Positions 31,591 to 40,639 of a DNA stretch of 64,000 bases are shown piece by piece. This stretch comes from UKL13-2 sp038321965 (GTDB taxonomy: Bacteria; Pseudomonadota; Gammaproteobacteria; Burkholderiales; Usitatibacteraceae), in assembly GCA_038321965.1 (NCBI GenBank), contig JBBQFL010000001.1:186001-250000 (forward strand), read 5' to 3'. The stretch's first letter is position 1. Every line of letters begins with the position of its first letter. Made by a program: the position numbers and the translations under genes. The notes beneath the pieces were generated by a model that searched no databases, was not told the DNA's origin, and saw only the letters and a list, made by a program, of their open reading frames with translations.

Positions 31591-34500
31591 ATGGGCCATT
31601 CTATTTCAGACCGTCCTGCTCGCACCCGTGCGCTGCTGGAGGCGCTTTCAAAGCGCATCCTGGTGCTAGACGGTGCCATGGGCACCATGATTCAGCGTTA
31701 CCGCTTGACCGAGCAGGAATATCGCGGTGAACGTTTTGCCGCGTGGAAAAGCGATTTGCGCGGTAACAACGACCTGTTGACGTTGACGCGTCCGCTGGTG
31801 ATACGTGAGATCCACGCACAATATCTCGCCGCTGGCGCGGATATTCTCGAAACCAATACCTTCAATTCCACCACCGTCTCCATGGCCGATTACCACATGG
31901 AATCGCTGGCTTACGAGTTGAATTTCGAGGGCGCCAGACTGGCGCGCGAAGTAGCGGATGCCCATACGCTGGCGACGCCGCTGCAACCACGATTTGTCGC
32001 CGGCGTATTGGGGCCGATGAACCGCACGTTGTCACTGTCGCCGGATGTGAACGACCCCGGGTTTCGCGCGGTAAATTTCGATGAAGTCAAAGACGCCTAT
32101 CGCGAAGCCACACGCGGATTGATCGATGGCGGTGCCGATATCCTGCTGATTGAAACCATTTTTGACACGCTCAACAGCAAGGCGGCCATCTTTGCCATCG
32201 AGGAGGAGTTCGATGCACGCGGGCTCAGCCCTGCACTGCGGCCGCCGATCATGATTTCAGGCACCATCACTGACGCTTCCGGCCGCACCCTTTCCGGACA
32301 AGTAGTCGAGGCTTTTTACAATTCGGTACGCCATGCCAATCCGATTTCAATTGGCTTCAACTGCGCACTCGGCGCAAAAGAGTTGCGTCCGCATATTGAA
32401 GAGCTGGCGCGCATTGCTGATTGCCGCGTTTCTGCGCACCCGAATGCGGGGCTGCCCAACGCGATGGCGGAATACGACGAACTACCGTCCGAAACGGCGG
32501 CGTTCATTCGCGAATGGGCCACCAGCGGCTGGCTCAATGTCACCGGCGGCTGTTGCGGCACCACGCCGGCGCATATCAAAGCTATCGCTGAAATCGTTGC
32601 CCCATTGGCACCACGCGTCGTGCCTGAAGTGGAGAGGCGCTTGCGGCTGGCCGGCCTCGAGCCGGTCAATATCGGCGACTACTCGCTGTTCGTGAACGTC
32701 GGTGAGCGTACCAATGTGACCGGCTCGCGCGCGTTTGCGAAACTGATTCTGAACGGCGACTATGACGCCGCGCTCACTGTGGCCCGACAGCAAGTCGAAA
32801 GCGGCGCGCAGGTGATCGACATCAATATGGACGAAGCGATGCTCGACTCGCAGGCTGCCATGACCAGATTCATGAACCTGATCGCCAGCGAGCCGGACAT
32901 TTCACGGGTGCCGATCATGATCGACAGCTCGAAATGGAGCGTGATCGAGGCCGGCCTGAAATGTGTGCAGGGCAAAGCGATTGTCAATTCGATCTCGATG
33001 AAGGAGGGTATTCCGGAGTTCATCAAACACGCAAAACTCTGCCGCCGCTATGGTGCTGCGGCCATCATCATGGCGTTTGATGAAAAGGGCCAGGCGGACA
33101 GCTTTGAACGCAAGATTGAAATCTGCGCGCGCTCATACAAGATATTGACCGAGGAAGTCGGCTTCCCGCCTGAGGACATTATCTTCGACCCGAACATTTT
33201 TGCCGTCGCCACCGGTATCGAAGAACACGCGAACTACGGTATGGATTTCATCCGCGCCACCGAATGGATACGCAAGAATTTACCCTACGCCAAAGTGAGT
33301 GGCGGGGTCTCGAACGTCTCGTTTTCCTTTCGCGGCAACGACCCGGTACGCGAAGCGATTCATACCGCATTCCTCTATCACGCCGGCAAAGCGGGAATGA
33401 CCATGGGCATCGTCAATGCTGGACAACTTGGTGTGTATGACGATATCCCCAAAGAGTTGCTCGAATGCGTGGAAGACGTACTTTTCAATCGGCGCAGCGA
33501 TTCAACCGAGCAGCTGGTGGAATTTGCTGACCGTTTCAAAGGGCAGAAAAAAGAGCAAATTGAAGATCTGGCGTGGCGCAATGAGCCGGTGGGCACCCGC
33601 CTCACGCATGCACTTGTGCGCGGCATCACTGAATACATCGTCGTCGATACCGAAGAGTCGCGCTTGCAAGTAAAGGCCGCCGGCGGTCGCCCGATCAACG
33701 TGATTGAAGGCCCGCTGATGGACGGCATGGGCGTGGTTGGTGATTTGTTCGGTGCAGGCAAAATGTTTCTACCGCAGGTGGTTAAATCGGCGCGGGTGAT
33801 GAAGCAAGCGGTAGCCCACCTCATTCCGTTCATCGAGGAAGAAAAGCGCCTCATGGGGTCGGAGAATGCAAAGGCCAAGGGCAAAGTCGTGATGGCGACC
33901 GTGAAGGGCGATGTTCACGACATCGGCAAGAATATCGTCGGCGTGGTGATGCAATGTAACAACTACGACGTAGTCGATCTGGGCGTGATGGTGTCCTGCG
34001 AGCGGATTCTGGATGCCGCCATTAAGGAAAAGGCCGACATCATCGGCCTCTCGGGGTTGATCACACCTTCACTCGAAGAGATGAGTCATGTCGCCAAGGA
34101 AATGGAACGCCTGGGCTTCAAGATTCCACTGTTGATCGGCGGCGCGACGACGTCGCGCACGCACACAGCCGTAAAAATCGAGCCCTTCTATCATGGGCCG
34201 ATTGTGTGGGTGCCCGATGCTTCACGCGCGGTGGGCGTGTGTAGCAACCTGTTGTCTGACGAACTCAGGGACGATTACGTCGCGGGGGTACGTGCCGACT
34301 ACGTGAAGGTACGTGAACAACATGCGAATAAAAAGGGCGTCAAGCTGGTCACGCTCGCTGCCGCACGCAACAATGCCGCGAAAATAGATTGGTCAAATTA
34401 TCAACCGCCAGCGCCATCTTTTATTGGCGCCAAGGCCCTGTCAAACTATCCGCTTGAAGAACTGGTGCCATTTATCGACTGGGGTCCATTCTTTCAAACC

Positions 34501-35313
34501 TGGGATTTATGGGGAACGTACCCGCAGATACTCGAAGACGCGACCGTCGGCGAAGCAGCACGCGAAGTGTTCGCCAACGCGCAGATCATGCTGAAGCAAC
34601 TGGTGAAAGAGAAGTGGCTTACCGCGAATGGCGTCGTCGGTTTCTGGCCGGCCAACCGGGTGGGTGATTCGATTCAAACCTATTCCGACATGCAACGTAC
34701 TACCGTGGCGCAGACTTTCCATCATTTGCGCCAACAAAATGAAAAACCGCCCGGTAATCCCAATCAGTGTCTGGCGGATTTTATCGCGCCCAAAGAAAGC
34801 GGACTCGCCGACTTCATCGGCGCCTTTGCGGTGACGACAGGTCTCGGCTGCGAGGAGCGTGCGCAGGCTTACGCGACTGCCAATGACGACTACAACGCCA
34901 TCATGATTAAAGCGCTGGCTGATCGGCTGGCCGAGGCATTCGCGGAGCACTTGCACTGGAAAGTGCGGCACGAGTACTGGGGCTACGCCAAGGATGAAGG
35001 CCTGAGCAACAGCGACATGATTGCCGAAAAATACACCGGCATACGGCCAGCGCCCGGTTATCCGGCATGCCCGGAACACACCGAGAAAGGGCCGCTGTTT
35101 GCGCTGCTCAACGCGCCTGACAATGCAGGCATCAGTTTGACTGACTCTTTTGCCATGTGGCCCACAGCGGCAGTGTCAGGATTCTATTTTTCGCATCCGA
35201 AATCACAATACTTTGCCGTTGGCAAGATAGACCGCGATCAGTTGGGCGATTACGCGCAACGCAAAGGCTGGGATATCGGCACGGCTGAGCGCTGGCTGGC
35301 ACCCAATCTATAA
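31591..35313 (+). CDS. metH: Cobalamin-dependent methionine synthase
   Basis: A 1240-residue enzyme that moves the methyl group from 5-methyltetrahydrofolate to homocysteine through B12. Four modules are in order: homocysteine domain with zinc ligands Cys258, Cys321 and Cys322; pterin domain (about 355-640); B12 domain with DVHDIG and the lower axial ligand His776; and the SAM-dependent reactivation domain with RPAPGYP at 1152. These positions sit 11-18 residues beyond the E. coli ones, supporting ATG 31591. An in-frame ATG at 31549 overlaps the upstream gene. No SAH or cobalamin riboswitch is visible upstream. Confidence 0.96.
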   Translation: MGHSISDRPARTRALLEALSKRILVLDGAMGTMIQRYRLTEQEYRGERFAAWKSDLRGNNDLLTLTRPLVIREIHAQYLAAGADILETNTFNSTTVSMADYHMESLAYELNFEGARLAREVADAHTLATPLQPRFVAGVLGPMNRTLSLSPDVNDPGFRAVNFDEVKDAYREATRGLIDGGADILLIETIFDTLNSKAAIFAIEEEFDARGLSPALRPPIMISGTITDASGRTLSGQVVEAFYNSVRHANPISIGFNCALGAKELRPHIEELARIADCRVSAHPNAGLPNAMAEYDELPSETAAFIREWATSGWLNVTGGCCGTTPAHIKAIAEIVAPLAPRVVPEVERRLRLAGLEPVNIGDYSLFVNVGERTNVTGSRAFAKLILNGDYDAALTVARQQVESGAQVIDINMDEAMLDSQAAMTRFMNLIASEPDISRVPIMIDSSKWSVIEAGLKCVQGKAIVNSISMKEGIPEFIKHAKLCRRYGAAAIIMAFDEKGQADSFERKIEICARSYKILTEEVGFPPEDIIFDPNIFAVATGIEEHANYGMDFIRATEWIRKNLPYAKVSGGVSNVSFSFRGNDPVREAIHTAFLYHAGKAGMTMGIVNAGQLGVYDDIPKELLECVEDVLFNRRSDSTEQLVEFADRFKGQKKEQIEDLAWRNEPVGTRLTHALVRGITEYIVVDTEESRLQVKAAGGRPINVIEGPLMDGMGVVGDLFGAGKMFLPQVVKSARVMKQAVAHLIPFIEEEKRLMGSENAKAKGKVVMATVKGDVHDIGKNIVGVVMQCNNYDVVDLGVMVSCERILDAAIKEKADIIGLSGLITPSLEEMSHVAKEMERLGFKIPLLIGGATTSRTHTAVKIEPFYHGPIVWVPDASRAVGVCSNLLSDELRDDYVAGVRADYVKVREQHANKKGVKLVTLAAARNNAAKIDWSNYQPPAPSFIGAKALSNYPLEELVPFIDWGPFFQTWDLWGTYPQILEDATVGEAAREVFANAQIMLKQLVKEKWLTANGVVGFWPANRVGDSIQTYSDMQRTTVAQTFHHLRQQNEKPPGNPNQCLADFIAPKESGLADFIGAFAVTTGLGCEERAQAYATANDDYNAIMIKALADRLAEAFAEHLHWKVRHEYWGYAKDEGLSNSDMIAEKYTGIRPAPGYPACPEHTEKGPLFALLNAPDNAGISLTDSFAMWPTAAVSGFYFSHPKSQYFAVGKIDRDQLGDYAQRKGWDIGTAERWLAPNL

Positions 35314-35336
35314 ACCACGTTCCTAAAAAGCACATC

Positions 35337-35621
35337 ATGACGGACCTTAACCCAGCCTCAGGCGGCAACGTCAACCACGGCAATCGCGGATACGTTAGTA
35401 CTCAGGTGACAAAAAAAGACATGAAATCCTATCTGCTTTCCGTAATTGCGATTTTCAGCGCCGCCATCCCGGGTACTTTGCTCGCCTGGTGGGGAACATC
35501 ATTGCTGGGATTGTCGGGGATCCCGCTGGCGCTGGTAACCGTCGTAGCGGGGATGGTGTTGAGCGTGGCGTTTTTTGCCGGGATGATTGCCGTGGGCCGC
35601 GCGGTGAAATTCATCAAGTAA
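35337..35621 (+). CDS. Small two-helix membrane protein
   Basis: A 94-residue protein. The first 30 residues are polar and look disordered. Two hydrophobic helices follow (about 33-55 and 60-85) joined by a short GLSGIPLA turn, then a basic end (RAVKFIK). No family recognised. It starts 23 bp after the metH stop and could be on the same transcript. An internal ATG (MKSYLLSV, 35421) would still give both helices. Confidence 0.6.
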   Translation: MTDLNPASGGNVNHGNRGYVSTQVTKKDMKSYLLSVIAIFSAAIPGTLLAWWGTSLLGLSGIPLALVTVVAGMVLSVAFFAGMIAVGRAVKFIK

Positions 35622-35777
35622 CTGATGGTTCTGGCCGTCAAAAACGGACAAACACTAGCATTGGTGCGACTCTCGAAGCAAAAGGGTAGGTCGATGTTCA
35701 ACTTGTAGCGGGTGATCTACCTCGTCACGCACCGAATATTGCCTGAGAATTCTGTGTCGTTTGAAACTGACCATTGC

Positions 35778-35795
35778 CCCGCAAGCTGTTGCGGG
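35778..35795. repeat. Perfect hairpin upstream of the EAL gene
   Basis: CCCGCAA-GCTG-TTGCGGG, a 7-bp perfect stem with a 4-nt loop, 40 bases before the preferred EAL start. It could be an operator or part of the leader RNA. Within an alternative longer reading of the gene it would be coding. Confidence 0.35.
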
Positions 35796-35835
35796 CTGCA
35801 CGTCAATCACAGATGATAAACTCTGTGTATTGCCT

Positions 35836-36636
35836 ATGAACACCAACATTAAGTTGCGCTCTACCGAATTCATCCTCGAACAGGACGGTATGCCTTGTGG
35901 CGATTGCGGCAATGACGAGCGCCTGCCTTTCAAGTTCAGTTACGCATTCCAGCCGATCATCGACCTGCAGAAACATCAGATTTTTGCGCATGAAGCCCTG
36001 GTGCGCGGCCCCAATTGCGAGTCGGCTCTGAGCGTGCTCTCGCAGATCACGGAGTCCAATCGCTACCGTTTCGATCAGGCCTGCCGCGTCAAAGCGATCA
36101 AGACTGCGGCACGGTTGAAGATGCCGACCATGCTGTCGATCAATTTCCTGCCGAACGCCATCTATCGGCCAGAGGTATGCATTCGCACCACGCTTGAGTC
36201 GGCTCGCACCCACGGATTTCCAATTGACCGCATCATGTTCGAGACCGTCGAGGGTGAGCATATCAGCGACGGAAAGTGGCTGGCTGAAGTGTTTCGCGAA
36301 TACCAGCGAATTGGCTTCCTGACCGCGATCGATGACTTCGGCGCTGGTTTTGCCGGACTTAATCTGCTAGCGGAATTTCAACCAGACCTCATCAAGCTCG
36401 ACATGAGCTTGATACGCAATATCGATAAGCGTCGTCCGAGCCAGGCGATAGCACGCGGCGTGACCCGCATCTGCGAAGAGCTCGACATCGGCATCATCGC
36501 CGAAGGTATCGAAACTGTTGAGGAGTGCAAGTTCCTGCAAGGCCTCGGCGTGAATCTGATGCAAGGCTTTCTGTTCAGCAAACCATTGTTCGAAGCCTGT
36601 GGCCAAGTGGAGACTGTCAGCTGGCCGCAGGGGTAG
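35836..36636 (+). CDS. EAL-domain c-di-GMP phosphodiesterase
   Basis: A 266-residue protein made of a stand-alone EAL domain after a short N-terminal CGDC motif. Catalytic features are intact: EAL at 53-55 (HEALVRG), Asn103 (SINFLPN), Glu in FETVEGE, DD at 166-167 (AIDDFGAG), Lys187 (IKLDM) and Glu223 (IIAEGIE). It should cleave c-di-GMP to pGpG. ATG 35836 is chosen over an upstream TTG because homology begins after it. It faces a BLUF photoreceptor gene on the opposite strand; BLUF and EAL are fused in E. coli BluF (YcgF), so the two may work together. Confidence 0.9.
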   Translation: MNTNIKLRSTEFILEQDGMPCGDCGNDERLPFKFSYAFQPIIDLQKHQIFAHEALVRGPNCESALSVLSQITESNRYRFDQACRVKAIKTAARLKMPTMLSINFLPNAIYRPEVCIRTTLESARTHGFPIDRIMFETVEGEHISDGKWLAEVFREYQRIGFLTAIDDFGAGFAGLNLLAEFQPDLIKLDMSLIRNIDKRRPSQAIARGVTRICEELDIGIIAEGIETVEECKFLQGLGVNLMQGFLFSKPLFEACGQVETVSWPQG

Positions 36637-36685
36637 CGGCACTGTTGCACCGCCAGCGCCTACTGGCTATCACCTCAACTCTGTG

Positions 36686-37261
36686 CTACTTAAATTGGAA
36701 GAAGACCAGCGCACCGATCACGATCGCCGCCGCGATCACTGCGAAAATCACCCAGCGCGAATTACTTTGTTCGCCAACCGGGACATTTGCTGATCGTTGA
36801 ATCAAATCCGCCAAATCGTTACCCGCCGTTGGGTCTGTGGAGGCTTGCAATAGTGCCATTGTCTTACGGATCATTTGATCGTCGAATTGATATGGGTCGA
36901 AGGATTTATATCCGCCCTCTATAAGCAAGCGATTCATTTCTTTCTCAATCGGCACAAATTTCATCGCCCAATCGGCATATGACAGCACGGTGATCGTTTT
37001 GCGTGACAAGAGCTTGATATCGGTATGGCGATTGTCGGCCTGCAGGCGGGCATATAGCGCATCGACGGCTGGTTCCGCGCCTTCCAGACACTGAAAGAAG
37101 CAGCTATCGCCAAAATACAACACGCCGACCAGGCCATCACGCCGGTTGTTGATACGCGATTTCGCCAAAATTCGAGCGACATTCGGTTCAATACCCATCT
37201 TCAGTCCCGATGGCGTGAAGGTTGAGCGGCTAATGTAGATTATCTGGATCAGTGGCTGCAT
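36686..37261 (-). CDS. BLUF blue-light receptor with C-terminal membrane anchor
   Basis: A 191-residue protein. The flavin-binding BLUF domain (about 1-105) keeps the photocycle residues Tyr9 (IIYIS), Asn38/39 (SRINNRRDG), Gln57 (FFQCLEG) and Trp98 (YADWAMKF). The Tyr-to-Gln spacing is six residues longer than in PixD. A helical linker leads to a single hydrophobic helix at the very C terminus (RWVIFAVIAAAIVIGALVFF), so the sensor probably hangs on the inner membrane, facing the cytosol. It converges with the EAL gene, ends only ~50 bp apart. No output domain of its own. Confidence 0.9.
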   Translation of the reverse strand: MQPLIQIIYISRSTFTPSGLKMGIEPNVARILAKSRINNRRDGLVGVLYFGDSCFFQCLEGAEPAVDALYARLQADNRHTDIKLLSRKTITVLSYADWAMKFVPIEKEMNRLLIEGGYKSFDPYQFDDQMIRKTMALLQASTDPTAGNDLADLIQRSANVPVGEQSNSRWVIFAVIAAAIVIGALVFFQFK

Positions 37262-37631
37262 TTATCGTTTTCATTTTCGCCTCTTGCAAACTGCATTTCC
37301 GAATGGGATTATTTCTCTGCGGGAGGAGGAAGGAGGGAGGAGGGGGGCAGGCGCCTGTTTCCAGCTACATACGAGTAGTAATAGCAAAAGCATAACGTCC
37401 ACATCAGAATTTTATTCATTGCGCACTGATCCTGCAACGCTCGCGCAGGTAATAAGCATGGCGACAGCGGTGAATATTGTTTTCGTCCAGGCACTCAAGT
37501 GAAGCGTTGGGCAAATACCCGGCCCACTCTTTGAAGTGTTCCCCGGTGAACAGCAAAAATCCTTGCGAAGGCGCTCCGGTGCTTGGTCTACGTTGCAATT
37601 TGGCCGCATGCGCAGCCTCACGCGACACCGC
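37262..37631. other. Gene-poor stretch with a 27-nt purine run and a palindrome
   Basis: Upstream of the BLUF gene. Bases 37321-37347 are uninterrupted G and A with several GG/GGG runs and a terminal GGGGGG. They are followed at once by the perfect palindrome CAGGCGCCTG (37348-37357). A short minus-strand frame (37628-37416, GTG start, 70 codons) follows the TonB-like stop by three bases but has no recognisable family. I see no promoter consensus. Confidence 0.5.
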
Positions 37632-38597
37632 CTACTTCGACGTCAGCGTCTCATCCCGTCCAAAAATCCATGTGCGCGTGATGTGCAGGATATCCGTATC
37701 GCGCCGCGTGCTTTCCGGAAAGCGGTCAAATGGTGCAGAGAGCATTACGATGCGTCTGGCGGCGGCGTCGAGCACCTTGCTGCCAGAGGAACTATCGACA
37801 TGGATGTCCTCGACTTCGCCATTGGCCTTAATCGCTACCGTCAGCTGTAGACGGCCCTGCAAGCCCTTGCCGCGTGCCTCTTCAGGATAGTTGATATTGC
37901 CAACGCGTTCGATCTTCTGCCGCCAGTTTTCAACATAGAGGGCAAAGCCGTAAAGCTTGGCGCTGCCGCCGACGAATGTGCGTTTGGGCCGCTGTTGATA
38001 GGCTTCGTGCTCGCGTGCGAGCTCTGCTTCCAGGCGTTGAATTTCCATCGACTGCTGCAATAGCTCCGCAGTGCTCAACGGCTTGGGTGCACCTGAGGGT
38101 TGCTGATTGAGTTCACCTTGCATGACCCTGGCACTGGACTTAGCCTGCGTCATCAGCGTTTTAACTTCCTGCTCCAGCTGCTTCACACGTTGCTGTGCGA
38201 TCAGTTCGTTCCTGGCTGCGGTCTGGTCGATCGCCGGCAGCGGCGTTTTGGCGCGGCGCTTTTCATCAGTATTACCGCCTCCATCGAGGTCTGCTTGCGC
38301 TAACACCTTTGCGTTGGTCGGCTTGGTTGCCGACTTGGCGTTCACCAGTACCACGTCCATCGCGTTGTGCGGCGGCATGAAGTTCTTAGGGTCAAAAATA
38401 GTTGCGCCAACGGCGAGTATCAGAAACAGATGAATCGACACCGAGGTGCACACCGCCACCTGGGTGGGCACCGAGACGGCGAGAATTTTCTGTACGGACA
38501 GAAACACCGGCGGTGGCGGAAGGGCTGCTACCTCATCGAGTTTGGCGTCGAGTCGGTTATTCCAGTGGCGGGCAATTTCGCGGGGTTTATCGAGCAT
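37632..38597 (-). CDS. TonB family protein
   Basis: A 321-residue protein. A cytosolic N terminus precedes one membrane helix (about residues 44-68, AVCTSVSIHLFLILAVGATIF), then a long charged, partly coiled-coil periplasmic spacer rather than the usual Pro-rich one. A TonB-like C domain starts at INYPEEARGKGLQGRLQLTVAI. TonB proteins transmit proton-motive force to outer membrane receptors. No ExbB/ExbD pair is nearby. It follows the RNB nuclease on the same strand (48-bp gap), a pairing common in betaproteobacteria, so a housekeeping envelope role is possible. Confidence 0.85.
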   Translation of the reverse strand: MLDKPREIARHWNNRLDAKLDEVAALPPPPVFLSVQKILAVSVPTQVAVCTSVSIHLFLILAVGATIFDPKNFMPPHNAMDVVLVNAKSATKPTNAKVLAQADLDGGGNTDEKRRAKTPLPAIDQTAARNELIAQQRVKQLEQEVKTLMTQAKSSARVMQGELNQQPSGAPKPLSTAELLQQSMEIQRLEAELAREHEAYQQRPKRTFVGGSAKLYGFALYVENWRQKIERVGNINYPEEARGKGLQGRLQLTVAIKANGEVEDIHVDSSSGSKVLDAAARRIVMLSAPFDRFPESTRRDTDILHITRTWIFGRDETLTSK

Positions 38598-38645
38598 CGC
38601 GAAGTTCGGCGAAGGGCAGTAAAAACATGCTCCGATTCTAAAGCC

Positions 38646-40514
38646 TTATGCCGATTCAGGCGACGCCACGAGTGAAAATTCGCCAGACACTTCCCAGTAA
38701 TTCAGCGCACCCACTTGAACGCGGACCGGCGTTCTTGGTGGGAGCTCGGGATTTTTTGCGAGCTTGACGACTAACGGCAATCCATTGGCCCGGACCAGCT
38801 CATCGCGAATCATCGCGCCCTCAAACTGCTCGATACCCTCCTGTTCGAGATGACGCAGGCACCAATAGCGCTCCAGGTTGCGCTGGAATTCATTGTAGGC
38901 GTCATAGGTAAGATCAAATCGACGCGCGATTTCATTGAGCACCGGTGATCGTTTCGGATAGGGCGGCGTCTCGCTGCGGATCAGCGCGATCAACTGCCGT
39001 TGATTGATCAGATCCACATAGCGGCGCAGTGGCGAGCTCGACCACGCATATTGAGCCACGCCCAGGCCTTCGTGCGGCAGCGCGTCGGTGGTCATGCGCG
39101 TCTTCATGTTCTGCTGTACGCGGTATATGGCAGCGACGCCGTTGTCGGCTAGCCATTTCCCCCATTCGCTGTTGACGAAAATCATCAACTCGGAAACGAC
39201 GGTGTCGATGGGGTTGCCACGTTTTCGCGTGGTGATCGCCACACGGCCATCGTTGATCTCGAAGTTGTAATCGACGCGGTCCTGCTCGTTTTCATTCTTA
39301 CCGCGCCTGACGGCGAGCGCCTTGGCGACCTTGTGCAACAGGATCAGCTCGGCACCATACGCACCCTCGGCGACGCCGTTGTTGATGGCGGTCTCATTGA
39401 AATAGGTTTCAAGATCACCGATGCGCAGGTTTTTTTCGATGGCTACTCGTTCGATCGCCGAGCGCGTGCTGCTGATCTCAAACGTCTGCGTTGAAAACGT
39501 GGCGTAGTAAGAGACAGACGCGCACAGTTGCCCCTCAGCCAATGTCGCATGCACGACGGCTGGCCCGGGCAGCATGGTGATTTTGTCGCCGGGGAAGTAC
39601 ACCGTCGACAGCCGATCATTGGCGAGCTTCTCCAGCGCGCTATCGCCACTGAAGTGCAGCGCAGGTGCGGCGATGTGGATGCCAATCTCGACGCGATCCG
39701 CGTCCAGATGGTTGATCGAGAACGCGTCGTCTATTTCGGTCGTCGTCGCGTCGTCGATGCTGATGGCGCGAACGGCGGCGACCGGCAATTTTTCAAGCTC
39801 ATCGGCAGCGCTGAGGCCGTCGATTGCACCTTTGAACTCGCGGCCTCTGGGGAAATAATCCGCCAGAAATTTGCCCAGATGAAAATCGTGCTGTGCCGTC
39901 TGCTTGTCCGGCCACGCGCCGGCCTGGAAAAACAGTAGCGGCAACGAAGTGTGGGTTTCAGCGACTGCCGCTTCACAGGCCTTCACCAGCAAGGTGTTGC
40001 GGTCCGGGTTATAGAGCAGGGTGTCGCGGTGCGAGCGCATTTCATCCGGCATCACACCTGATTTTAGTTGCGCTACCCAGTCCGCCATCTGTTCGGCTTC
40101 GCGCTTTTTTCGCTCAATCGATGCCAGCGCCGCTTTCAGGTTTTCTTCCGGCGCTGCTTGGTAGCGGCCCTTGCCGCGTTTGTAAAAATACATCGGCGCG
40201 CCGTGCAGCTTTATCGCTGCCGCGGCGGACTCGGGCGCCGAGGGCTTGTGACCAAAATATTCCTGCGCCAGCTCCTCACAGCCAAATTCGTCCTTGCCGC
40301 ATACCTGCCAGAGGAAGTCGGGGTCGATATCAGCGGCCAATGCGTCGGCGGTCGGCAGAAACTGATCGAGTTCGGTTTCGAATCGCAACACCACGGCGTT
40401 CGCCTTGATCTTGCTGCGCTTGCCGGAGATCGATTCTATTTGCAGCGACGTGCCGATATCGGACATGACGTGGCCGACTTTAAAGCCGCCGTCTTCTTCA
40501 AAAAAAACATTCAT
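38646..40514 (-). CDS. RNB-domain ribonuclease (RNase II/R family)
   Basis: A 622-residue exoribonuclease-like protein. The RNB catalytic domain opens with ISIDDATTTEIDDAFSI, giving the clustered Asp residues that bind two magnesium ions. YFPGDKITMLP and YAWSSSPLRRYVDLINQRQ follow. The length fits RNase II-like rather than full RNase R, and the N-terminal cold-shock part is divergent. Degrades RNA 3' to 5'. It is divergent from the gamma-glutamyltransferase-like gene and probably co-transcribed with the TonB-like gene. Confidence 0.9.
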   Translation of the reverse strand: MNVFFEEDGGFKVGHVMSDIGTSLQIESISGKRSKIKANAVVLRFETELDQFLPTADALAADIDPDFLWQVCGKDEFGCEELAQEYFGHKPSAPESAAAAIKLHGAPMYFYKRGKGRYQAAPEENLKAALASIERKKREAEQMADWVAQLKSGVMPDEMRSHRDTLLYNPDRNTLLVKACEAAVAETHTSLPLLFFQAGAWPDKQTAQHDFHLGKFLADYFPRGREFKGAIDGLSAADELEKLPVAAVRAISIDDATTTEIDDAFSINHLDADRVEIGIHIAAPALHFSGDSALEKLANDRLSTVYFPGDKITMLPGPAVVHATLAEGQLCASVSYYATFSTQTFEISSTRSAIERVAIEKNLRIGDLETYFNETAINNGVAEGAYGAELILLHKVAKALAVRRGKNENEQDRVDYNFEINDGRVAITTRKRGNPIDTVVSELMIFVNSEWGKWLADNGVAAIYRVQQNMKTRMTTDALPHEGLGVAQYAWSSSPLRRYVDLINQRQLIALIRSETPPYPKRSPVLNEIARRFDLTYDAYNEFQRNLERYWCLRHLEQEGIEQFEGAMIRDELVRANGLPLVVKLAKNPELPPRTPVRVQVGALNYWEVSGEFSLVASPESA

Positions 40515-40639
40515 GAATGCAATTGCTACCCGACGATGTCAAAAACAGCCGATAAAGCGACCTGCAGTCAAAGTACCGGAAAGGAGCGCGATTATACCGG
40601 TCGCCGTCGTGCATAATTCTCGCTCAAAGGAAAAACGCC

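Noticed and set aside
37416..37628. Minus-strand GTG-started frame of 70 codons right after the TonB-like gene
   Set aside because: The spacing suits translational coupling, but no family, membrane segment or codon signal supports it. Left as a remark in the region entry.
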